Source: Roseovarius sp.
GTDB lineage: Bacteria; Pseudomonadota; Alphaproteobacteria; Rhodobacterales; Rhodobacteraceae
Assembly (NCBI GenBank): GCA_023260815.1
Contig: JALQUE010000355.1
Location: forward strand, 1 to 9,562
Reading direction: 5' to 3'
Length of the DNA stretch: 9,562 nt
Shown: positions 1-5,442 of the stretch, piece by piece
Numbering within the stretch: position 1 is the first letter of the stretch
Layout of the letters: the number at the start of each line of letters is the position of its first letter
Notes under the pieces: generated by a model
Seen by the model: the letters and a program-made list of their open reading frames with translations, nothing else
Database searches by the model: none
What the model was told of the DNA's origin: nothing
Made by a program: the position numbers and the translations under genes

Positions 1-171
1 GTACATCTGGGCAACCTTGGTATGGCGCATCGAATGGGTGCCATAAGCGCTCGGTTCCAGCGCGATCGGCAACAAAGCCCCGATCACGCTGGCGAAATCG
101 GGGGGCATCACCAGCCTGTCACCCTGATCGAAGCCGGAAAACTCTCGCCAAGGGCGGTAGAAGGTTCGGGG
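1..171 (-). pseudogene. Tyrosine recombinase (phage-type integrase), C-terminal catalytic fragment
   Basis: Read on the minus strand, this frame is open from base 171 to base 1 and leaves the window. It encodes a segment ending in EPSAYGTHSMRHTKVAQMY. The YGTHSxRxTK pattern is the conserved box around the HxxR catalytic pair of tyrosine site-specific recombinases (His at 34-36, Arg at 25-27). The catalytic Tyr would lie beyond base 1. An in-frame TGA (172-174) stops the frame, and the ~35 residues before the EPSAYG motif do not resemble the usual integrase lead-in, so the 5' part seems to be lost or replaced. The only ATG inside is at 106-108. The family recognition is firm; whether this is a dead fragment or a very short gene cannot be settled because the other end is outside the window. 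It abuts a transporter remnant, which fits a recombination junction. Confidence 0.65.
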
Positions 172-211
172 TCAGACCACAACCCAAAGGGCTCCGGTTC
201 CGGCTGGATGA

Positions 212-583
212 AAGTTCAGTGGCAGGTCAAACCCAACACGGGCGGTGCGGGTGCTCTGGGGCTCCTTGCAGATGATTTTGGTTGTGGTGCTGCTACTGGC
301 TGGCGGCCTGGAGAGCCTGCGAACGGTTTCGATCATCGCGGCCTTCCCATTCATGCTTTTGATGATCCTGCTTGCGGTTTCGCTTTACCGCGATCTTTCG
401 CAAGAGATCGCAACCCGCGATGAAAAAGCGCGTCTTCTCGAGCAGCGGATCGAACGCCTGCTGCTGCGGGAGTCCGAACGCGAGAAGGCCGAGAAAGCCG
501 AGGCCGAAGTTCACCCAACAGTTCCCGAAGACTCCGAGGCGGCAGCCTTAGACAACTCGGAGGGGGACAGCGTCAATGATTGA
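212..583 (+). pseudogene. BCCT-family transporter, C-terminal remnant
   Basis: The frame opens just after an in-frame TGA (209-211) and ends at TGA 581-583; the first usable start is GTG at 245 (112 codons). The product resembles the extreme C-terminus of betaine/choline/carnitine transporters: RVLWGSLQ, then a hydrophobic helix ending LLLAGGLESL, then a second helix (TVSIIAAFPFMLLMILLAVSLY), then a charged cytoplasmic tail rich in Arg and Glu that is likely helical or coiled-coil. Full BCCT proteins exceed 500 residues with about 12 membrane helices, so more than three quarters of the gene is missing. The upstream DNA (1-210) carries an integrase fragment on the other strand and no BCCT core motif in any frame, so the gene was cut by recombination rather than by a simple frameshift. 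BCCT assignment rests on this short tail only. Function is almost certainly lost. Confidence 0.6.
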
Positions 584-1029
584 AAATCCAACGGCGCCGG
601 TGATTACTCACTCTTTGTGGTCTTACCAAGTATAAAAGCCGTGCTCGCAGTTGCGCCTGGTTAGGCACTCTTCTCTTGGCCCGAGTAATACCACCGATGC
701 TAATCCCTTTTGTGCGTTCTTAGCAGGGCGCCAACCGATCCACCCTCCTCGTGGCGTCCTGATCGTCATCTTTATCTGGGCGCTCATTGGCGAGTATCTC
801 ACGTTCGGAAAGGACGATAGCGTCAGTCTTCGATCGCCGCTGACCGCCGTTCCCGTTCCGACCAGCTGTGCTATCAGCTTCCGGCCGGGGGATGCGCCGC
901 AGGCGTTTGGCCGCATGATAAATCGAAACCCAACAAGGCATAAAATGAGGCAAAACGATCTATCATGATGTTTGACATATCAGGGTAGCTGTTTTATTTG
1001 GTCATTGCAGTGATGCGGAGTATTGGCAC
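584..1029. other. Intergenic stretch without a supportable gene
   Basis: About 450 bases separate the BCCT remnant from the XRE gene. Three overlapping open frames exist (plus 651-968, minus 623-916, minus 720-953), but none has a good ribosome binding site or a recognisable domain, and they compete for the same bases, as expected of GC-rich noncoding or decayed DNA. An 8-bp palindrome, CGGCGCCG (592-599), lies just past the BCCT stop but has no T tract, so I do not call a terminator. The last 60 bases carry the promoter of the next operon, with the palindrome ATCATGAT (962-969) just upstream of the -35 box as a possible operator. Confidence 0.5.
972..1000 (+). promoter_or_regulatory. Sigma70-like promoter for the XRE-SulP operon
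   Basis: A perfect TTGACA -35 box (972-977) is followed after 17 bases by TATTTG (995-1000), a weak -10 match. It lies 30 bases upstream of the XRE start codon, in locally AT-rich DNA. The 8-bp palindrome ATCATGAT at 962-969 touches the upstream edge and could be a binding site for the XRE protein (autoregulation), which is inference. Confidence 0.45.
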
Positions 1030-1332
1030 ATGATCACCTCGGCCCAGATGCGCGCGGCGCGTGCCCTGCTTGGCATCGACCAGAAGACGCTAGCACAGCT
1101 GTCCGGACTTTCGGTGCCCACGATCCAGCGGATGGAGACCGGGCCCGGTAATGTGCGCGGCGTCGTAGACAGCCTGACAAAGGTGGTTGACGCGCTTGAT
1201 CTCGCCGGTGTCGAATTGATCGGTGAGGGCGCGAAAAGCGAAGGGCGCGGTCGCGGCGTGCGGCTGAAATCCCCGGCCTCCCTCAGATCGAAACAAAACC
1301 CGAATAGCGCGACGGCGACCGCCGACAGATAG
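1030..1332 (+). CDS. Small XRE-family helix-turn-helix regulator
   Basis: A 100-residue protein with a lambda-Cro/XRE-type DNA-binding domain across residues 5-55. The helix-turn-helix is near residues 17-37 (DQKTLAQLSGLSVPTIQRME), including the typical turn around SGLSVPTI. It is followed by the family's DALDLAGVELIGEG and GVRLK segments (residues 54-80). Members usually end about there; here a ~20-residue polar tail (81-100) with no evident domain extends to the stop. The ATG at 1030 is supported by GGAG at 1017-1020, nine bases upstream. It is the first gene of a plus-strand unit, 40 bases ahead of the SulP gene. Small XRE genes of this type next to SulP permeases are a familiar alphaproteobacterial arrangement, so it is probably a local repressor of the transporter operon and of itself. 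DNA-binding assignment is strong; the target is inferred. Confidence 0.88.
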   Translation: MITSAQMRAARALLGIDQKTLAQLSGLSVPTIQRMETGPGNVRGVVDSLTKVVDALDLAGVELIGEGAKSEGRGRGVRLKSPASLRSKQNPNSATATADR

Positions 1333-1372
1333 CCGACGATCCCGCCGCCCCCGTCAAAGGTGCGGCTCCAAC

Positions 1373-3085
1373 ATGACAGACGCGACCCGGCAATCCGGCA
1401 ACGCCATCAGTTTTGCGGAACTTTACACTCCGAAGCTCGCTACCGTACTGCGCGAGGGCTATGGCCTGCGCGCGCTCCAATCCGATACCACCGCCGGTCT
1501 GACAGTAGCCATCGTCGCGCTGCCGCTAAGCATGGCCATCGCTATTGCCTCGGGCGCGACTCCGGCGCAGGGACTCTACACAGCCATCGTGGGTGGGTTC
1601 CTCGTCGCGCTGCTTGGTGGCTCACGCTTTCAGATCGGCGGGCCGGCGGGGGCGTTCATCGTGCTGGTGGCCGCCACGGTGGCGAAACACGGGATGGACG
1701 GGCTGATCCTCGCCACATTCCTGTCGGGCGCTATGATGGCGGTGGCGGGGCTGCTCCGGCTTGGCACTTTCATCAAGTTCATCCCCTTTCCCGTGACCGT
1801 GGGCTTTACCTCTGGTATCGCGGTGATCATCTTTGCCAGTCAAATCCGCGAATTGCTCGGCCTGACTTCGACCGATGAGCCGGGGGAACTGCTTGAAAAA
1901 CTCCCTGCACTCTGGGCGGCGCGCGACACCATCACACCCGCTGCCGTGGCCCTCTCGCTGTGCACCATCGCGGTAATCTTCGGGTTGCGCCGGGTCCGCC
2001 CGCACTGGCCCGGCATGCTGATCGCGGTGGTGTGCGCCGCGGCGGTCACGGCCCTTACAGGCCTGCCCGTGGAAACCATCGGCACAAAGTTTGGAGGCAT
2101 CCCCTCATCTCTGCCCATGCCCCGCTTGCCGGAGCTTTCTGCAGACCGGATCATGGCGGTGATGCCCGCTGCACTTTCATTCACCTTGCTCGGCTCCATC
2201 GAATCGCTACTCTCGGCGGTGGTCGCCGACGGTATGACCGGGCGGCGGCACCGGTCGAATTGCGAACTGGTGGCACAGGGCGTGGCCAATCTCGGCTCAG
2301 CGCTCTTCACCGGGTTCTGTGTGACCGGCACCATCGCGCGCACCGCGACCAATGTGCGCGCCGGCGCGCATGGCCCTGTTGCGGGAATGCTGCACGCGGT
2401 GTTCCTTTTGCTCTTCATGGCTGTCGCGGCGCCGCTGGCGGCCTATGTCCCGCTCGCGGCACTAGCCGGGGTGCTGGCGGTTGTCGCCTGGAACATGATC
2501 GAAAAATCCGCCATCGCCGTCCTGCTGCGCTCGGGTCGAGGCGAGGCGGCAGTGCTGGCCATCACGTTCTTTTTGACGATTTTCCGCGACCTGACCGAGG
2601 CAATCATGGTGGGCGTCGCCCTCGGGTCGGTGCTCTTCATCCACCGGATGAGCCGCACGACAGAGGTGGCGACCCGCACCGCCTTTGTGAGCCGGGACAG
2701 GACGGATTCCGGGGCGGACTATGACGAACGGGCCGCCTCAAACCCGGATGTCGTCATCTACCGCATCACCGGCGCGCTGTTCTTTGGCGCGACGGCCTCG
2801 ATCGGGTCGGTGCTCGACCGCATCCAGGACGAGCACAAGGCACTGATCGTCGATTTTACGAACGTGCCGTTTCTCGACTCGAGCGGCGCCAACATGATCC
2901 AGGGGTTGGCCCACAAGGCGCGTAAACGCAATGTCGATCTGTGGCTGACTGGGGCCAGCCGAGACATCCGGCGCGCCTTCATCACCCACGGCCTGAAAAG
3001 GCCGTTCGTCCACTATGCCGCGTCCGTCGATAATGCGCTTGCCATGTTCCGCGGCCAGAACGCTGCGCTGCGGGACGGCGCGTGA
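1373..3085 (+). CDS. SulP-family inorganic anion transporter with C-terminal STAS domain
   Basis: A 570-residue inner-membrane protein of normal SulP length. Residues ~35-425 form the membrane domain. Visible family motifs are AGLTVAIVALPLSMA (41-55), the FQIGGPAGAF pore-region segment (86-95), and IESLLSAVVADGMTGRRHRS (276-295) followed by NCELVAQGVANLGSALF and IARTATN (321-327). Residues ~459-560 are a cytoplasmic STAS domain, with IVDFTNVPFLDSSG (492-505) matching the anti-sigma-antagonist-like core including the Ser pair after Asp. SulP proteins move sulfate, bicarbonate or dicarboxylates, usually with Na+ or H+; the substrate cannot be read from the sequence. One oddity: the segment before IARTATN reads TGFCVTGT, where many relatives have a Pro (GxPxTG). 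ATG 1373 has AAAGG at 1356-1360 upstream. The stop overlaps the next gene's ATG, suggesting translational coupling. Confidence 0.93.
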   Translation: MTDATRQSGNAISFAELYTPKLATVLREGYGLRALQSDTTAGLTVAIVALPLSMAIAIASGATPAQGLYTAIVGGFLVALLGGSRFQIGGPAGAFIVLVAATVAKHGMDGLILATFLSGAMMAVAGLLRLGTFIKFIPFPVTVGFTSGIAVIIFASQIRELLGLTSTDEPGELLEKLPALWAARDTITPAAVALSLCTIAVIFGLRRVRPHWPGMLIAVVCAAAVTALTGLPVETIGTKFGGIPSSLPMPRLPELSADRIMAVMPAALSFTLLGSIESLLSAVVADGMTGRRHRSNCELVAQGVANLGSALFTGFCVTGTIARTATNVRAGAHGPVAGMLHAVFLLLFMAVAAPLAAYVPLAALAGVLAVVAWNMIEKSAIAVLLRSGRGEAAVLAITFFLTIFRDLTEAIMVGVALGSVLFIHRMSRTTEVATRTAFVSRDRTDSGADYDERAASNPDVVIYRITGALFFGATASIGSVLDRIQDEHKALIVDFTNVPFLDSSGANMIQGLAHKARKRNVDLWLTGASRDIRRAFITHGLKRPFVHYAASVDNALAMFRGQNAALRDGA

Positions 3086-3336
3086 TGGAGGGGTCCGCGC
3101 ACCACCGCCCGGTCCGGCCCCGGCTCTCTACAGAGGAGCGCCGCCGCTTCGTCCTGCGCGCACTGGCAAAACCGCGCACCCAGGCCGAGCTGCGCGATGC
3201 GCTCGGAATGAGCAACAGCGGCATCCTGCATCTCTTGCGCCATCTCGAACGTGACGGCCTTGCGCGTCCAGCCGAGAAAATCGGCTGCACTCGAATCTGG
3301 GAGGGGAAACAAACCACAAGGTCACAGGGCAGATAA
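3085..3336 (+). CDS. Small winged helix-turn-helix protein coupled to SulP
   Basis: An 83-residue basic protein. The chosen ATG (3085) shares its A with the TGA of the SulP gene, the standard overlap of translationally coupled genes; a GTG one codon earlier (3082) is also possible. Residues ~17-73 look like a winged helix: STEERRRFVLRAL (helix 1), TQAELRDALGMSNSGILHLL (helices 2-3, the helix-turn-helix), then RHLERDGLARPAEKIGCTRIW as the wing. This is the ArsR/MarR/Rrf2-like fold, without visible metal-binding or iron-sulfur cysteines (a single Cys at 68). The ~10-residue tail after the wing is polar. As the last gene of the XRE-SulP unit it may be a second regulator of anion uptake, but its target and ligand are unknown. 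Fold call is good; subfamily is not determined. Confidence 0.72.
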   Translation: MEGSAHHRPVRPRLSTEERRRFVLRALAKPRTQAELRDALGMSNSGILHLLRHLERDGLARPAEKIGCTRIWEGKQTTRSQGR

Positions 3337-3368
3337 ATTTGAGCAGAGCACCCGCATACCGGGAGGTC

Positions 3369-3460
3369 CGCTGACCGGCCTTGACGGCCCTGCTGATGCT
3401 GCAGAGAGCACGAACGGCCGCTTCGCGGCGACCACGTGGGGAGTCAACGGCCGGTCAGCG
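3369..3460. repeat. 92-bp element bounded by perfect 12-bp inverted repeats
   Basis: CGCTGACCGGCC at 3369-3380 is exactly complementary in reverse to GGCCGGTCAGCG at 3449-3460. The match continues inward as TTGAC (3381-3385) against GTCAA (3443-3447) with one extra C, giving 17 paired bases per arm. It lies in the 162-base gap between two converging genes (the winged-helix gene ending at 3336 and the GIY-YIG gene ending at 3499). It could fold as a long stem-loop that stops transcription from both sides, or be a miniature mobile element. No T tract directly follows on the plus strand, though ATTTTTGGGC occurs at 3471-3480. No target-site duplication is evident flanking it. Confidence 0.6.
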
Positions 3461-3498
3461 CCGATCTCTCATTTTTGGGCCGCGCCTTTGCCACAATT

Positions 3499-4317
3499 CT
3501 ATAGCTTATCGCCAGATTTTCTTTCGTACCATTCCCGTATATGTATACATAAAAGGCCGACCAACGGAGCATCGAATAAGGGGATAGCCTCGCTATCTGG
3601 TGTAAACGAAGGCGCCTCATACTGGTCCATCGTCCATGTGCCTATGACCTCTCCGTCACGGGTCACAACCAAACCATCATCGCAGAGATTGATCGGGTAA
3701 AACATAGCTCTATCAGACTGGACGCCGTGGCGCTGCCAAGCTTCTCGAAGCGCGTCTCCCGTCAGCTGCATGGGAGGATCAAACGCCGGCAGTTCGGGCT
3801 TTGGCTCGCGCTTTCCAGTCTTTCTTCGCTGTTTCCCTTGCCGCCAAGGCGGAGTCGGATTTGCAGCCGCGCGCTCCATCTGCCGACAAAGGTTTGCCTC
3901 GTCGAAAGCGCCACCTGCACTGAGCTGATCCTGAAAGACTGCAGCGTAGCCGATAATCTCTGGCATCCGTCCTTCGCTCGCGAGGATGCTGGGGATCGAT
4001 GTGTTGAACTTCGGCGCGAAGGCACGAATGGCCGTGCTCTCCCTTTCGTGCATCTCTCCGGGTGGGCAGGGTGCCAGAGCGAGAGACCACGGCAGTGAGA
4101 CGTCAGGAACACGGTGGTAGAAGCGGCCTAAGCTATCAATCGGTCGCTCCGTCAGGTCCCATGATTGCCCGATGTAGACAATCTCCGCCGCGCAGCCGAT
4201 CATATAGACGCCACTTCTCCGCCTAAGACCAGCGTAAAGAGCATTCAGATCTCGATGTGGATTGCGGACAAATACCTGACGTCGCCAAGCCACGAATTGC
4301 TTATGGTTGTTCAGCAT
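3499..4317 (-). CDS. GIY-YIG nuclease-domain protein with uncharacterised C-terminal half
   Basis: A 272-residue minus-strand protein. Residues ~34-110 form a GIY-YIG endonuclease fold: GVY at 36-38, YIG at 48-50, a conserved Arg (58) in DLTER, a Glu (93) in HERESTAI as the likely metal ligand, and Asn105 in APKFNT. All catalytic positions appear intact, so it should cut or nick DNA. A basic linker (157-173, rich in Lys/Arg) leads to a C-terminal domain (~177-272) with the segments DALREAWQRHGV, DDGLVVTRDGEVIGTW and GLLCIHIREWYER that I do not recognise. No zinc finger or NUMOD-type DNA-binding module is visible, so it is not an obvious homing endonuclease. ATG 4315-4317 lacks a clear Shine-Dalgarno. 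It converges on the SulP operon and is lower in GC than it, consistent with horizontal acquisition. UvrC and Slx1 are excluded by architecture. A stand-alone role in an accessory island is likely, function unknown. Confidence 0.75.
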   Translation of the reverse strand: MLNNHKQFVAWRRQVFVRNPHRDLNALYAGLRRRSGVYMIGCAAEIVYIGQSWDLTERPIDSLGRFYHRVPDVSLPWSLALAPCPPGEMHERESTAIRAFAPKFNTSIPSILASEGRMPEIIGYAAVFQDQLSAGGAFDEANLCRQMERAAANPTPPWRQGKQRRKTGKREPKPELPAFDPPMQLTGDALREAWQRHGVQSDRAMFYPINLCDDGLVVTRDGEVIGTWTMDQYEAPSFTPDSEAIPLFDAPLVGLLCIHIREWYERKSGDKL

Positions 4318-4686
4318 CTAAGCCCATCAGAAATGCAGGTATTGAGGCTACCACAGCCGTTCCACTTCGACTAGGTGGATGAGCGATGCCCCACATGCGA
4401 GGAAGAGAATGCCAACTCCAGCGCAGCGGGGACACTCGCCGGGGTGAGATGCTGCATTGGGGACAAGCGGCCGCTTCGGGGAGCACCGTTATGCAGCGGG
4501 CTCGACTGGCGAGCAACCGGTAGGGGCTGCCCTATCCCCCTTGAGCCCAGGGCTTGGCTGAATCCGGCCATGCTTTCTGCCCTGTGCCTTCTCGTTAGGC
4601 GCAGAGCGTTACCAAATTGGTCCCACCACGACGAGCAGCACATGAAAGGCGGCAGATCCGCTCTCCCGAGGCTGCGCAATAGAAAA
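4318..4686. other. Unassigned region upstream of the GIY-YIG gene
   Basis: No convincing gene. Open frames exist on both strands (plus 4375-4782, minus 4371-4748, minus 4301-4516), but they overlap each other and show no recognisable domain. The plus frame opens with a CPTC pair (from MDERCPTC), but no second cysteine pair of zinc-finger spacing follows it. The stretch contains the nested inverted repeats described separately, plus a small IR, AGCCC-A-GGGCT, around 4540. It probably holds the promoter of the GIY-YIG gene, although no good -35/-10 pair is visible on the minus strand. Confidence 0.4.
4435..4513. repeat. Nested inverted repeats around a 12-bp palindrome
   Basis: Three symmetric elements sit inside one another. 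The outer arms are CTCGCC (4435-4440) and GGCGAG (4508-4513). The middle arms are GCTGCAT (4451-4457) and ATGCAGC (4491-4497). The centre is the perfect palindrome AAGCGGCCGCTT (4465-4476). The single strand could fold into a branched stem of about 79 bases. This could be a structured RNA, a recombination site or a replication/transfer-related site; I cannot choose between them. It lies about 120 bases upstream of the GIY-YIG start. Confidence 0.45.
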
Positions 4687-4986
4687 TCATACTCTATTGA
4701 CGAGTTCCAGGATCGTGTTTGTCGCGCTTTGATAAGGGCCGCGTTCATTTCCGGTGCTGTAAAACGTAGTGCCCCGCGATGATAGTCTTTTGTGAATGAT
4801 TGAAATATTCAAATGGTCGGCAAGTTTAGAAATTATCGCCTCCAAAGTCTCCCTCTGACTGATCCCAGTGTTTGTCGTGATGGTCGAAATATTTCTTTCA
4901 GATCCAGTAATCATAGCTATGCGCGCCAATTTTGACCTCTTTTTCAGTGTTTCGCCGCCCCGAGACGTTGGCAGGACGGAATGCAA
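4687..4986 (-). CDS. Small AT-rich ORF, probable winged-helix DNA-binding protein
   Basis: The minus-strand frame runs 99 codons from the TTG at 4984-4986 to the TGA at 4687-4689. A better start may be the TTG at 4927-4929, which has AGAGG (4936-4940) six bases upstream, giving about 80 residues; an ATG lies at 4912-4914. The segment ISTITTNTGISQRETLEAII, then SKLADHLNISIIHKRLSSRG and TTFYS, has the pattern of a helix-turn-helix followed by a wing, similar in style to small phage or plasmid regulators. Codon use is clearly more AT-rich than in the flanking genes (many ATT, ATA, AAT and ACT codons), which marks it as foreign and argues against a random shadow frame in this GC-rich window. Family not recognised. 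It could be a regulator of the divergent giant gene or an unrelated passenger. Confidence 0.45.
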   Translation of the reverse strand: MHSVLPTSRGGETLKKRSKLARIAMITGSERNISTITTNTGISQRETLEAIISKLADHLNISIIHKRLSSRGTTFYSTGNERGPYQSATNTILELVNRV

Positions 4987-5245
4987 TTGGAAAGGCTTTC
5001 AATCGAAGTGCGTCCATGATGTTGCTTTGAGCAAAGGAGTCCGCTTCAGTGAACGCCCAAGTCCGGGACAGCGCCGAGCCGATGACCGCAATGGGCCTGT
5101 CACGACGACGCTGCCCTCGCCTTCGCAACGGGCGGAGAGCAGCCCGTGAGGCTGGGGCATTGTGCCCGCGGCAATCAGCGACAACGGACCTTCGCATCCC
5201 GCTCAGAGGGCTAAGCGACGGGCAGAAAAAACGGACTTAGCTCCC

Positions 5246-5261
5246 AAGAAGTACTCTTCTT
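5246..5261. promoter_or_regulatory. 6-bp hairpin or operator-like inverted repeat
   Basis: AAGAAG (5246-5251) and CTTCTT (5256-5261) are perfect inverted arms around TACT. It lies about 180 bases upstream of the giant ATPase gene, 24 bases before the stronger hairpin at 5286. It could be a dimeric regulator's binding site. No T tract supports a terminator. Confidence 0.3.
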
Positions 5262-5285
5262 ACGTGCCCAGTTACCAGTTTCATT

Positions 5286-5308
5286 GATGGGCGGTATCGC
5301 CGCCCATC
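5286..5308 (+). promoter_or_regulatory. Strong 9-bp GC-rich hairpin upstream of the giant ATPase gene
   Basis: GATGGGCGG (5286-5294) pairs perfectly with CCGCCCATC (5300-5308) across a five-base loop, TATCG. No run of T follows, so an intrinsic terminator is unlikely unless it acts with Rho. A second short stem, CTCGC-T-GCGAG (5315-5325), follows seven bases later. Placed about 135 bases before the start codon, the pair could be a leader structure or an operator. Confidence 0.4.
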
Positions 5309-5442
5309 GGGATACTCGCTGCGAGAGAACTTCGAAGCCGAGACGATCTTGCGCTTTGCCTGCTTATCCGTTCCACTCCGGAAAGTGCGGGTCGCCATAA
5401 TCTATTTCCGCCGCTTCGCCTACTTAGAAGAGTTTCCCGCCT

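Larger units (their letters stand above)
4990..5442. other. Leader/intergenic region ahead of the giant ATPase gene
   Basis: About 450 bases without a convincing gene. A minus-strand frame (4898-5197) and a plus-strand frame (4868-5149) are open, but neither has a recognised domain and the first overlaps the AT-rich ORF. The region carries several small inverted repeats: ACGGGC/GCCCGT (5128-5147, 8-base loop), AAGAAG/CTTCTT (5246-5261), GATGGGCGG/CCGCCCATC (5286-5308), and CTCGC-T-GCGAG (5315-5325). A CATAAT hexamer (5396-5401) is a possible -10 box for the downstream gene, but no good -35 box precedes it. Confidence 0.4.

Noticed and set aside
22..423. 133-codon plus-strand ORF across the window start
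   Set aside because: It runs over the integrase fragment and the BCCT tail in a different frame and has no domain; both real signals are in other frames.
651..968. 105-codon plus-strand ORF between the BCCT remnant and the XRE gene
   Set aside because: No ribosome binding site or family resemblance, and equally long frames lie opposite. It might be decayed coding DNA, but I cannot name it.
1622..2724. Long ORFs in the other frames and on the minus strand inside the SulP gene
   Set aside because: Compositional shadows of a GC-rich gene; full of Arg, His, Ala and Pro with no motif, while the SulP frame has complete family signatures.
4593..4599. GTTAGGC, a match to the integron attC core GTTRRRY
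   Set aside because: No partner RYYYAAC core at suitable spacing and no attC-like folded body; a 7-base degenerate match is expected by chance.
4371..4782. Two ~130-codon ORFs on opposite strands (plus 4375-4782, minus 4371-4748), the first with a CPTC pair
   Set aside because: They overlap each other nearly completely, lack ribosome binding sites, and the cysteines do not form a spaced zinc-finger set.
4898..5197. 99-codon minus-strand ORF upstream of the AT-rich ORF
   Set aside because: It overlaps the better-supported AT-rich frame by about 90 bases, is very Arg-rich at its start, and shows no recognisable domain. A frameshifted single gene joining the two frames was considered, but nothing supports it.
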